A stretch of 64,000 nt of DNA. Source: Arthrobacter sp. cf158 (GTDB lineage Bacteria > Actinomycetota > Actinomycetes > Actinomycetales > Micrococcaceae). Below, piece by piece: positions 42,224 through 50,185 of the stretch (position 1 is its first letter; each line of letters starts with the position of its first letter). The notes beneath the pieces are model-generated. The model made no database searches. It was not told the DNA's origin and worked only from the letters and a program-made list of their open reading frames with translations. The stretch is taken from contig NZ_FNNR01000010.1 of NCBI RefSeq assembly GCF_900106835.1, positions 62,001-126,000 on the forward strand, given 5' to 3'. Position numbers and translations under genes: made by a program.

Positions 42224-42774
42224 GCTTCGGGGGCAAATGAGGCGACGAGCCGCGCGAGCGGCTGGGGTGCCCGCCCGGTGGGCAGCGCCTCGACCAGCAG
42301 CGGCGCGTAGCGGACCTTGTTGCCGCTCCGCCCTCCGAAGAAGCGCTGCAACTGCTTCGTCACCGGCTGCTCCCGCTGTGACGGCTGCCGCTGGAGGAGC
42401 CTGAAGGACGCCAGCTCACCCTGGGCGTCGATGACATTGAGCACGGCGTCGATGCCCAAGCAGCGAATGAGTTCATCCTCCAGATCCGTGTGGCAAACGT
42501 GGAAGCCGAGCTCATCAAGCGGACCCGGGCCAATGCCGGCCCGGTCCAGGGCCCTGGCGATTCCACGTGACTCGCGTTCGTCGCATAGGCCCAGGAGCCG
42601 GTGGTTTTCGCCGGCAGGACCATAGCGATCCAGGAAACGGACAATGCTGGTGGCACCTCCCATGGGGACCACTGAGACGTGCTCAGCATTCAGGTCGTGC
42701 CCACAACGAACTGCGAGTGCCTGGACCGCAAGCCGGTCACTCTCGCCCTCGACCAAGACAGTCGTCGCCTGCAT
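42220..42774 (-). CDS. Stand-alone TOPRIM-domain protein (OLD-type)
   Basis: A 184-residue protein. VLVEGESDRLAVQAL at the N-terminus is the TOPRIM Glu motif, and LGLCDERE supplies the D-x-E-like second metal site, as in the C-terminal TOPRIM half of OLD-family nucleases. There is no ATPase domain attached or adjacent. The family is sometimes annotated as ATP-dependent endonuclease or TOPRIM nucleotidyl-transferase/hydrolase. Role unknown; a nuclease or a regulator of DNA repair is possible. It may be a remnant of a larger protein, but its C-terminus (RRSGNKVRYAPLLVEAL) looks intact. Confidence 0.8.
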   Translation of the reverse strand: MQATTVLVEGESDRLAVQALAVRCGHDLNAEHVSVVPMGGATSIVRFLDRYGPAGENHRLLGLCDERESRGIARALDRAGIGPGPLDELGFHVCHTDLEDELIRCLGIDAVLNVIDAQGELASFRLLQRQPSQREQPVTKQLQRFFGGRSGNKVRYAPLLVEALPTGRAPQPLARLVASFAPEA

Positions 42775-42788
42775 TGAACCAGTATGTC

Positions 42789-43904
42789 CTAGGAGTCCTG
42801 AACTGAGGATCCTCGAACCGCGGGAGCCTTTGGAACCGGAGCCCCGGAACCCGGAACCCGTCCGCGCGGTGCCCGCACCAGTACCGCCACCGCAATCCCC
42901 ACCACCGCACCCACGAACGTCTCAATGGCCCGCTCCATCACCAGCACGCCTGGATCCATGGGAGCTGCAAGCTGTGCGATCAGCAGGATGACGGGCGTGA
43001 AGAACACCATGGCCCACCCATAATGCCGGGCCATGAACAGCTCGGTAGGGAACTGGCACAGGACCACCAGGACAGCGAGGACCACCGCTGTTTGGCCGGG
43101 GAAGTACTGCAGCGGCGAGAGCGGACTGGGAAAAAGTACGACGGCGACCACCGCCAACCCGAGGAACGTCCCCACGATGCGGTGGATGCCCCGGTGGACG
43201 CGGCTGGGGAGATCGGCGCCGGCGAGGGGGACCGCTGCTGCGGCCATGGCCCAGTGCGGATGGCCGCTGCCACTGAGCACACCAATAACTCCGGCCGCAC
43301 TGACAGCCAGGGCGTACCGGGCCGCATGGACCAAGGCCGCCTGCCGAAGCGGGCCGCGCAGCACGGGCACGTCCCGGGCTGCGCCGGCTTCCCATTCACG
43401 GCGCCGGAGCCAGCCGGAAAAGCCCACCACCATCGAAAAGGCTGCCGACGAGGCTCCGATGAGCACCGCCGTCGTGAAGGGAACGTCGGTGGGCACGGAA
43501 GCGCAGGCGCCCAACGCGAGGATGCCGAAGAACGGTCCAATCGGTTTGAGGCGGACGGCGTCGGCGTACAGGGAGCCGAGCCCGGCGAACAGGGTAGCCA
43601 CCAGCACCAACCACCACGAGTGGATGTGGTTGACGGACAGGAACACGCCGATTGCCAGCCCGCCTACCAGGAAGAGTGCCGCCTGGGACTGGTGCTTCAA
43701 CCGGAGCTGATGTGTTTCGTTGCGCCCATACATTCCCGTCAGCGCGCCGAAGACGGCGTACATCATGAGGTCCGGACGCCCGATGAGGATCAGGAACAGC
43801 CCGGGGACTGCGACGCTCAGGGCAACCCGGACGGCGGACAGGCGATCGTTGTTGGCCGGGCCAAGCCGGTGGAGCTCGCGGGCGTGCATTATCAATGCGG
43901 GCAC
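42789..43904 (-). CDS. FUSC-family membrane protein (aromatic-acid-exporter-like)
   Basis: A 371-residue integral membrane protein. Two sets of hydrophobic helices (about 25-155 and 210-345) are separated by a soluble stretch, the layout of FUSC/YccS proteins. The GTG at 43904 or an ATG five codons later may be the start; neither has a clear ribosome site. The tail (from about residue 350) is Pro/Gly/Arg-rich. Relatives export aromatic acids or other small molecules, or have no known substrate. It may be co-transcribed with the TOPRIM gene 14 nt downstream. Confidence 0.82.
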   Translation of the reverse strand: MPALIMHARELHRLGPANNDRLSAVRVALSVAVPGLFLILIGRPDLMMYAVFGALTGMYGRNETHQLRLKHQSQAALFLVGGLAIGVFLSVNHIHSWWLVLVATLFAGLGSLYADAVRLKPIGPFFGILALGACASVPTDVPFTTAVLIGASSAAFSMVVGFSGWLRRREWEAGAARDVPVLRGPLRQAALVHAARYALAVSAAGVIGVLSGSGHPHWAMAAAAVPLAGADLPSRVHRGIHRIVGTFLGLAVVAVVLFPSPLSPLQYFPGQTAVVLAVLVVLCQFPTELFMARHYGWAMVFFTPVILLIAQLAAPMDPGVLVMERAIETFVGAVVGIAVAVLVRAPRGRVPGSGAPVPKAPAVRGSSVQDS

Positions 43905-44036
43905 AGGAGAACACCACCAATCATCCAGGGTTGTCTTTGAAAATTATCAGGACCACCGCCGGGCCGCCATAAGCCCGGTCACAAGCTGTAGCGAGCTGAG
44001 GCACACGGAGCCGGTAAGGTCTGGGAAGATCGAGGT

Positions 44037-44507
44037 ATGCCCGTCGCTTTCGTCTGCCGCACCCGTTCCGCCATGCCGCCGCAGGAGTTGTTCGATCTCT
44101 CCCGGAACATTGATGCCCACGTGGGATCCATGTCTAAAAGCCGTGAGAAAGCGATCGACGGCGTTACCACGGGACTCATCTCAGAGGGTGACACGGTTAC
44201 TTGGCAGGCGTGGCACCTCGGAGTCCGGTTCCGCATGACCAGCCGCATCACGCGGATGGACGCTCCGGCGTCGTTCTCTGATGAACAGGTGAGGGGCCCC
44301 TTCAAGTACCTCCGCCACACGCACGAGTTCCGGCCCGACGGCAGCGGGACCCTGATGGTGGATACCGTGGAGTTCGCTGCCCCGTTCGGCCCGCTGGGAC
44401 GGCTGGTGGAGAAGCTGATCCTGGCGCGCTACCTGCAGAACCTGATTGAGAAGCGCAATGAATTCCTGGTGGCCCAGGCACCTCCAGCGCTGGACACCCG
44501 GCAATGA
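44037..44507 (+). CDS. SRPBCC family protein
   Basis: A 156-residue START-like (SRPBCC) fold protein. VAFVCRTRSAMPPQELFDLSRNIDAHVGSM is the N-terminal helix-strand typical of cyclase/dehydrase-like members, and KYLRHTHEFRPDGSGTLMVDTVEF forms the following strands. FGPLGRLVEKLILARYLQNLIEKRN is the long C-terminal helix. The fold binds hydrophobic ligands; the specific role is unknown. Its stop overlaps the next gene's ATG by 4 nt. Confidence 0.87.
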   Translation: MPVAFVCRTRSAMPPQELFDLSRNIDAHVGSMSKSREKAIDGVTTGLISEGDTVTWQAWHLGVRFRMTSRITRMDAPASFSDEQVRGPFKYLRHTHEFRPDGSGTLMVDTVEFAAPFGPLGRLVEKLILARYLQNLIEKRNEFLVAQAPPALDTRQ

Positions 44508-45025
44508 TCAGGCTCGCGCATGCGGACGACCTGCTGATTCTGCAGGACATCGAGCGTGCCGCGGGCGAGGCTTTCAGGTCTTTGGGAATGGACTCCATCG
44601 CTGAGGACGAGCCCTTTTCCATCGACGAACTCAGCGCCTACGTGGCTGGCGGACGGGCGTGGGTCTACGTTGACGGCCTCGACTACCCGGTGGCCTACTT
44701 GCTGGCGGACATCGTGGACGGCAATGGACACGTTGAACAGGTCAGTGTCCACCCGGACCAGGCACACCAGGGCATTGGCCGGGAACTGCTGCATGCCGCA
44801 CGCGTGTGGGCCAGGGGCCATGGAATGCAGCGGCAGACCCTGAGCACTTTCAGGGACGTGCCGTGGAACGCTCCCTATTACCGGCGCCTTGGGTTTGAAG
44901 TGCTCGACGCCGGTGCCTGGGGTCCGCAGTTATCCCGCCTGATGGAGCATGAGGCAGAGCTGGGTTTGACGCGCTGGCCGCGGGTGGCGATGTGGCGCCC
45001 GGTGGTCCCGCCGAACCCCGCATAG
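44504..45025 (+). CDS. GNAT family N-acetyltransferase
   Basis: A 173-residue acetyltransferase. IRLAHADDLLILQDIERAAGEAF is the usual N-terminal beta-alpha unit, and QVSVHPDQAHQGIGRELLHAA gives the acetyl-CoA loop (Q-x-x-G-x-G/A). TLSTFRDVPWNAPYYRRLGFEVL is the conserved fourth-strand to C-terminal motif of RimI-like members. It is coupled to the SRPBCC gene and converges with the histidine kinase gene. Substrate unknown. Confidence 0.9.
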   Translation: MIRLAHADDLLILQDIERAAGEAFRSLGMDSIAEDEPFSIDELSAYVAGGRAWVYVDGLDYPVAYLLADIVDGNGHVEQVSVHPDQAHQGIGRELLHAARVWARGHGMQRQTLSTFRDVPWNAPYYRRLGFEVLDAGAWGPQLSRLMEHEAELGLTRWPRVAMWRPVVPPNPA

Positions 45026-45037
45026 TCGTCCAGGGGC

Positions 45038-46423
45038 TTAGCTGCCTTGGGCCAACGGCAGGGTGAGGCTGAAGTGCGCTCCGCTGGGACTCGGATGCGC
45101 TCTGGCAGTGCCGTGATGTGCGATTGCCACGTTGTGCACCACGGCGAGTCCCAGCCCGGATCCGGCCACGCTCCGCGCGTTGGTTGAACGGTAGAACCTG
45201 TCAAAAACATGGGCCAGATCCTGTTCCGGGATTCCAGGTCCCGTATCCCGCACATCAAGAGTGACGTTGGTCTTGGAGACGCTGAGCACCAGCCTGACCC
45301 GGCCTGGTCCTGGCGTAACTTCGCGGGCCTCGGGTGTGAATTTGCTGGCGGCGGGGGTGAACTTACCGGCATTATCCAGTAGATTCGCGATCGCCCGGGC
45401 CAGTCTGGCGCGTTCTCCGCTCACCAGGATATGGTCCTGGGATCCTTCCAAGGACCACTCGATTCCGGGGTACCGCCGTTTGGCGTTGTCCATGCAGTAG
45501 AGAACAAGTTCGTGGAGGTCCATGTCCTCGACGAAGGCCGGCGCCTCTTCATGGCGGGCCAGATCGATGAGGTCTTCAACAAGGGACTGCATACCCATCA
45601 GTTCATGCTCCAAGGCACCCGTGATGCGTTCTTTGCTGCTCTGCTCCAGTTCGGGATTCCTCAGCATGGCAGCGTTCGTCCGCAGCGATGTCAGGGGAGT
45701 CCGCAGCTCGTGGGAGGCATCGGCAATCAGTTGTTCCTGCTGGCGGCGGGATTGCTCCAGTTCGCCAAGCATCGTGTTGAAGGCGCTGCCGAGCCTGTGG
45801 ATCTCGGTGGTGCTGCTCCGAGGGATCCTGATGTCTGTGTTCCCGGTTCGGGCGATGCCCTCTGCTACCGCTGTTAGCCGATCCACGGGGCGCAGTCCGC
45901 GTCTGGCGGCCAGGTAGGCAGTGCCCGCCGCAACCACCAAGGCGCCCAACACCGTGGCCACCAGCAGCCAACCGAGACGCTCAAAGGACGCCAACACCCT
46001 GTCGTCCCTGACTCCAACCACCAGTGCTCTCTGGTTGGGCAGCGGCCTGACGTACACGCGGATTGGATCATCGCCGATGGTCGCTTCCGTGAAGAAGGCC
46101 GGACTCCCGCCGGAGGCCACCTCGCGCATCTGCCCGGTAATGGGCAATGCCGGCCCGGCACCAGCATCAGGGTCATCACTGGGCGTTGGCGCCACGAGCT
46201 GCGCGCATGCCGGCGAACGGACCCACGTGCACTGCGAAAAGCCCTGCCAGTTTGGATCGGTCTGAATCAGTTGGATGATGCGATCCGATTCCCGCCTCAG
46301 GGACAGATCCTCGTTCTTGCGCAGTTCATGCCCTACCAGGGCATAAACCAGTACGGCGAACACCAAAACTGTGAGGGTGATGGCGGCCGCGATCACCAGC
46401 GTCATTCGCAATCTCAGCGTCAT
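45038..46423 (-). CDS. Sensor histidine kinase with HAMP domain
   Basis: A 461-residue membrane kinase. Hydrophobic segments are at about 8-30 and 148-170, with an extracytoplasmic sensor between. HAMP follows, then the phospho-acceptor motif DASHELRTPLTSLRTN and the HATPase domain (NLLDNAGKFT, DTGPGIPEQD, GSGLGLAVVHNV). About 20 residues at 360-380 repeat the pattern PxAxKFTPEA, an insertion before the G boxes. It overlaps the response regulator gene by 4 nt. The signal is unknown; the layout resembles MprB/PrrB-type kinases, and the divergent gene encodes a membrane phosphatase. Confidence 0.92.
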   Translation of the reverse strand: MTLRLRMTLVIAAAITLTVLVFAVLVYALVGHELRKNEDLSLRRESDRIIQLIQTDPNWQGFSQCTWVRSPACAQLVAPTPSDDPDAGAGPALPITGQMREVASGGSPAFFTEATIGDDPIRVYVRPLPNQRALVVGVRDDRVLASFERLGWLLVATVLGALVVAAGTAYLAARRGLRPVDRLTAVAEGIARTGNTDIRIPRSSTTEIHRLGSAFNTMLGELEQSRRQQEQLIADASHELRTPLTSLRTNAAMLRNPELEQSSKERITGALEHELMGMQSLVEDLIDLARHEEAPAFVEDMDLHELVLYCMDNAKRRYPGIEWSLEGSQDHILVSGERARLARAIANLLDNAGKFTPAASKFTPEAREVTPGPGRVRLVLSVSKTNVTLDVRDTGPGIPEQDLAHVFDRFYRSTNARSVAGSGLGLAVVHNVAIAHHGTARAHPSPSGAHFSLTLPLAQGS

Positions 46424-47103
46424 GATGCGGCCAGCCGGTAGCCCACTCCGCGTACTGTCTGGATGAGCCGTGGTTCGCCCTCAGCTTCGAGCTTCCGGCG
46501 CAGGTAGCTGATGTAAACCTCCAGCGAGTTGGAAGCCGGGGTCATCGCATACCCCCACACCGCGTCACTGATCTGGCCCCGGGTAAGTGCCTGCTCCGGG
46601 TTTTCCGCCAGCACGCACAGCAGTGCGTACTCGGTGCTGCTCAAGTCAATCCACCGTCCGTTTTGCCTCACAGCGTGAGCCTCGGGTACCAGTTCCAAGC
46701 CGTGGTATCCAGTGGGACGATGCGGAAGGTGGGTGGTTCGGCGTGCCATGGCGCGCAACCGTGCCAGCAACTCATGAGGGTCAAACGGCTTGGAAAGGTA
46801 GTCATCCGCTCCTGCGTCCAAACCTGCAACGCAGTCAGCAACGTCGCTGCGGGCCGTCAGCAGCAGGATGGGAACCGTGTTGCCGGCGGACCGGAGCATC
46901 CGGCAGAGGCCGAGCCCGTCCATCACGGGCATCAAAACGTCCGCCACCAGGAGATCCGGGGACGTTGCGGCCACCCTTTCGAGCGCCTCCCTGCCATCAG
47001 CGGCCGATTCCACCACGTAGCCGGCAGCTTCAAGCAGGGAGTGCAGGGAGCTCCTGATTTCCGGATCATCGTCGACAACCAGGACTGTTATCGGCTCCGT
47101 CAT
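46420..47103 (-). CDS. OmpR-family response regulator
   Basis: A 227-residue regulator from the ATG at 47103; another ATG four codons earlier is in frame. The receiver domain has LVVDDDPEIR, the phospho-acceptor Asp in LLVADVLMPVMDG and Lys in LSKPFDP. The winged-helix DNA-binding domain begins near residue 130 (LSSTEYALLCVLAENPEQALTR) and ends with IQTVRGVGYRL. It is the partner of the overlapping HAMP kinase. The upstream, divergent gene is a likely target. No clear ribosome binding site is seen, so initiation may be leaderless. Confidence 0.92.
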   Translation of the reverse strand: MTEPITVLVVDDDPEIRSSLHSLLEAAGYVVESAADGREALERVAATSPDLLVADVLMPVMDGLGLCRMLRSAGNTVPILLLTARSDVADCVAGLDAGADDYLSKPFDPHELLARLRAMARRTTHLPHRPTGYHGLELVPEAHAVRQNGRWIDLSSTEYALLCVLAENPEQALTRGQISDAVWGYAMTPASNSLEVYISYLRRKLEAEGEPRLIQTVRGVGYRLAAS

Positions 47104-47165
47104 GGGCACCAGCATAGTTCGCCGGGTTTCAGAATCCTTTAAGTTCCCTTCTGAACCATGGGGCT

Positions 47166-48170
47166 ATGGATACGGACATCGGAACTACGTATGCAACCCC
47201 CACCCAGCGCGGGATGCTTGAGGCCCGGCGGCGCCGTCCGCGGGCCAGGGACTGGGTTGTAGGCGTCTTGGCGGGCGCCATGACGGTGCTGCTCTTCGGC
47301 CACGCACTGGTGCCGGAGGCTAACGGAGCGGGCCTGGTCATCGAGAGTTTCCTGCCGTGGCTGGGGGCGGTCATGGTTGCGCTGCTGATTGTGGCGTTGC
47401 TTTCGAAATCCTGGTTCGGCGCCATCCCCGTGGCGGCCGCGCTCATGGCCTGGTGCGTCGTCTTCTTGCCGGTCCTCATGACGGGCGTCGCCCCGGCTCC
47501 CGCTGCGGACACCACGAAGGAGAGCGAGGCCGGCGGATTGACTATTGCGACCCAAAACCTCCGTGCAGGAAATCCTGACGCCGACGCGGCCGTCCACCAA
47601 CTGATCCAGTCAGGTGCCGACGTCGTGGTCCTGCAGGAGCTCACCGGGCCCACGCTGGAACGAATATCTCCTCTGTTGGACGGTACGTTCGGGTATCAGC
47701 AGACGGCTGGAACCGTTGGAGTGTGGAGCCGGTATCCGCTGAGCCAGGGAGAGCCGCTCGCCTTGGGTCTTGGCTGGTCGCGGGCCATGAGCGTGCACGT
47801 GGAATCGCCCGACGGCCCCGTCCAGCTCTATGGCGTACATTTGCCGTCTGTCCGGCCCAGCGAAGTCAGCAACAGGAACAAAGGGCTCGCGAAACTCACC
47901 CGCATAGTGGAGGCGGATCCTTCGCCGCGCATCCTGGTGGTAGGCGACTTCAATACTGCCACCACTGACCGCTCCCTGGCCCCTTTGCTGGAAATACTCG
48001 ACGACGCCAGGGCCGGCTTCGGATTCACCTGGCCGGCTCGCCTTCCAGCCACCCGACCGGACCACATTCTGTTCCGCGGGTTCACCATGACCGAAGCATC
48101 GGTCATCTCTTCTCCGGGGACGGACCACCTCGCCGCGATGGCACGGCTGCAACCTGCAGGAAGACCCTAG
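47166..48170 (+). CDS. Membrane-anchored endonuclease/exonuclease/phosphatase (VanJ-like)
   Basis: A 334-residue protein. The N-terminal about 40 residues are cytoplasmic and Arg-rich; three hydrophobic segments follow at about 38-115, and the remainder is an EEP-fold domain outside the membrane. Motifs are TQNLRAGN (Asn), VVLQEL (Glu), GVHLP, VGDFNTA (Asp/Asn) and a final GTDHLAAMA (Asp-His). VanJ-type proteins with this architecture are phosphatases or give glycopeptide tolerance in Streptomyces. It lies divergent to a two-component system that may control it. Its stop shares CTAG with the converging VOC gene. Confidence 0.85.
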   Translation: MDTDIGTTYATPTQRGMLEARRRRPRARDWVVGVLAGAMTVLLFGHALVPEANGAGLVIESFLPWLGAVMVALLIVALLSKSWFGAIPVAAALMAWCVVFLPVLMTGVAPAPAADTTKESEAGGLTIATQNLRAGNPDADAAVHQLIQSGADVVVLQELTGPTLERISPLLDGTFGYQQTAGTVGVWSRYPLSQGEPLALGLGWSRAMSVHVESPDGPVQLYGVHLPSVRPSEVSNRNKGLAKLTRIVEADPSPRILVVGDFNTATTDRSLAPLLEILDDARAGFGFTWPARLPATRPDHILFRGFTMTEASVISSPGTDHLAAMARLQPAGRP

Positions 48171-48589
48171 CTGCCAGCTACCAGCTCCACCTCATAACTG
48201 TCCGTGTTGACCAGGTATGCGGCATAGTGTTCCGTGCCGCCTGCATGCGGATACTTCGATTCGAACATCCCGTACCAGCCTGCGTCTGCCCCACGAGCCC
48301 GGATCCGGTCAACGTTCTCCCGGGTTCCGGCGTGGAAGGCAAGGTGGTTGACTCCCGGATCAGTGCGGCGATGCGCGGTACCGGTAACAGCGTCAGAACA
48401 TTCCACCACGACGTAGCTGCCACCGAGTTTCCAACTGCATCCGGTGGGCCACTCCTGGAAAGCCTCGTAGCCGAGCTCGCCCAGGAGCCAGCCCCATTCC
48501 TCGCGGGCGCGGTCAAGATGTGGCACCCAGATCTCAACATGGTGGATGGACCCAACCGGGCCGGCGGACTCTGCAGCAACCTCACGCAT
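48167..48589 (-). CDS. VOC family protein
   Basis: A 140-residue glyoxalase-fold protein. SIHHVEIWVPHLDRAREEWGWLLGELGYE and GVNHLAFHAG supply the first metal-type His residues; YPHAGGTEHYAAYLVNTDSYEVELV is the typical end of this subgroup. The first ten residues may not be translated if a later start is used. It is 9 nt downstream of the PaiB gene and probably co-transcribed. Substrate unknown. Confidence 0.87.
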   Translation of the reverse strand: MREVAAESAGPVGSIHHVEIWVPHLDRAREEWGWLLGELGYEAFQEWPTGCSWKLGGSYVVVECSDAVTGTAHRRTDPGVNHLAFHAGTRENVDRIRARGADAGWYGMFESKYPHAGGTEHYAAYLVNTDSYEVELVAGS

Positions 48590-48598
48590 GCGCCGAGT

Positions 48599-49222
48599 CT
48601 ACGAGGTCCGGGCCCGTTCCACAGCGGCTGCGCTCGCCGGATCGCCGGCAGCCCGCAGTCCTGCAATGACGCCCTCAACGTCCTGGGGAGTACGGTTCTG
48701 GCTGAGTTTTGTCTTGGCCTCCACCCGGGAGATCACAAGTTCGACGCCCACAATCGCCCTGAGTTGCCCGGCAATGAACCGTTGAGGTGCTTCGTCCACG
48801 GACCAGGGTTTCGCCATGCCGGCCTCGTGCTGATTGGACAAGCGCCGCACGTGCTGGCCCAGCCACTCGGCGTCGTCATGAATAACCAGCTCACCGTAGA
48901 CATGCGCCGTGGAGTAATTCCAGGTGGGCACCACGCGGCCGTGCTCCGCTTTGGAGGCGTACCAGGACGGGGAGATGTAGGCATCCGCACCCTGAACGAT
49001 CATCAGCGCCTCGCCTGTGACCGGCGAGGACCACTGGGTGTTGTTCCGCGCCATATGTGCCTGCAGCGCGCCGTGCTCACCCACGGCGGGGTCATGGACG
49101 AACGGCAGCAGCGTAGCCTGCAACCCGCCCGGTCCCATGGTGACGAGGTTGGCGGCGCCCGCAGAATTCAGCAGTGAGGCAACCGCCGCAGGAGAAGCAG
49201 CGAAATGTGCGGGGGTGTACAT
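48599..49222 (-). CDS. FMN-binding negative transcriptional regulator (PaiB family)
   Basis: A 207-residue PaiB-like protein. It begins MYTPAHFAASPAAVASLL; HMARNNTQW and DAYISPSWYASKAEHGRVVPTWNYSTAHVYGEL match the FMN-binding split-barrel part of the family. In Bacillus, PaiB represses protease and sporulation genes; elsewhere the role is unclear. A GGGACCCCC stretch precedes the start, giving weak ribosome binding. It lies between the VOC and EamA genes, all on the minus strand. Confidence 0.9.
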   Translation of the reverse strand: MYTPAHFAASPAAVASLLNSAGAANLVTMGPGGLQATLLPFVHDPAVGEHGALQAHMARNNTQWSSPVTGEALMIVQGADAYISPSWYASKAEHGRVVPTWNYSTAHVYGELVIHDDAEWLGQHVRRLSNQHEAGMAKPWSVDEAPQRFIAGQLRAIVGVELVISRVEAKTKLSQNRTPQDVEGVIAGLRAAGDPASAAAVERARTS

Positions 49223-49252
49223 AGGGGGTCCCTTTCTGATGAGGTGCGGGTT

Positions 49253-50185
49253 TCAGGAGGTCGACGGCGGGATGAGCCTGACGCGGACAGCGGCACCTGC
49301 ACAGAGAACCACTGCGAGGCCACCCACAACGGTGGTCCAGGTCATTGACTCACCCAACAGCAGGCCGGCCCATGCGATGCTCATGACGGGCTGGACCAGT
49401 TGGATCTGGCTGACTTGGGCCATGGGCCCGATGGCGAGTCCTCGGTACCAGGCAAAGAAGCCCAGGAACATGCTCACCACGCCCAGGTACGCGAAGCACC
49501 ACCACTGGACGGGGGTGGCGGAGGGTATTCCGGAACCCAGCGAGAACACCGTCAGCAGGATCATCACCGGCGAGGCAACCACCAGCGCCCAGGAGATGGT
49601 CTGCCAAGCGCCGAGTTCCCGGGCCAGAAGACCGCCTTCCGCATAGCCAATGGCCGCCGCGAGTACAGCGCCCAGCAACAACAGGTCTGCCCAATGGAGG
49701 GAACCAAAGCCGCCGGACTGAACCAGGGCAAACACCAGGGCGGCCATCACCCCGATCACCGTCAGGACCCAGAACAACGGCCTGGGGCGTTCGCGGCCCC
49801 GGATGACTGCTGCCATCGCCGTGGCCGCAGGCAGCAGTGCGATCACCACAGCTCCATGGCTGGCGGAGGTGCTGGTAAGGGCGAAGGTGGTGAGCAAGGG
49901 GAATCCGGCCACAATGCCGCCGGCCACCACGGCCAGCCGGAACCATTGAACGCCTTGTGGGAAACGCTGCCGGGTCAGCGCCAGGGCCAACGCCGCAAGG
50001 ACTGCCGCCACGACGGCCCTGCCGGCCCCGATGAACAGGGGAGACATTCCCTCCACAGCCACGCGGGTGAGCGGCACGGTGAAGGAGAAAGCAACAACGC
50101 CCAGAAGGCCCCACCAGATTCCGGTCGATGTCCGGGTGGATACCACTGGCCGCGAAAGTGTAGTAGCGCTACTATTGTGACTCAT
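49253..50185 (-). CDS. EamA/DMT-family transporter
   Basis: A 310-residue membrane protein with ten hydrophobic helices as two EamA halves. It starts at the ATG at 50185, whose bases overlap the ATG of the divergent MocR gene; an in-frame extension of 41 residues would run through the regulator's coding region. GVVAFSFTVPLTR and MSPLFIGAGRAVVAA are typical of the first half, and LGVVSMFLGFFAWYRGLAIG and the second half's VQPVMSIAWAGLLLGE match DMT exporters. It probably exports an amino acid or related metabolite under control of the MocR protein. Confidence 0.88.
   Translation of the reverse strand: MSHNSSATTLSRPVVSTRTSTGIWWGLLGVVAFSFTVPLTRVAVEGMSPLFIGAGRAVVAAVLAALALALTRQRFPQGVQWFRLAVVAGGIVAGFPLLTTFALTSTSASHGAVVIALLPAATAMAAVIRGRERPRPLFWVLTVIGVMAALVFALVQSGGFGSLHWADLLLLGAVLAAAIGYAEGGLLARELGAWQTISWALVVASPVMILLTVFSLGSGIPSATPVQWWCFAYLGVVSMFLGFFAWYRGLAIGPMAQVSQIQLVQPVMSIAWAGLLLGESMTWTTVVGGLAVVLCAGAAVRVRLIPPSTS
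50162..50173. promoter_or_regulatory. 12-bp palindrome overlapping the MocR -10 element
   Basis: AGTAGCGCTACT is a perfect palindrome. It overlaps TACTAT (50170-50175), which lies eight nucleotides before the MocR ATG and so fits a leaderless promoter. It lies inside the first codons of the divergent EamA gene and could be the autoregulatory operator. Confidence 0.55.
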
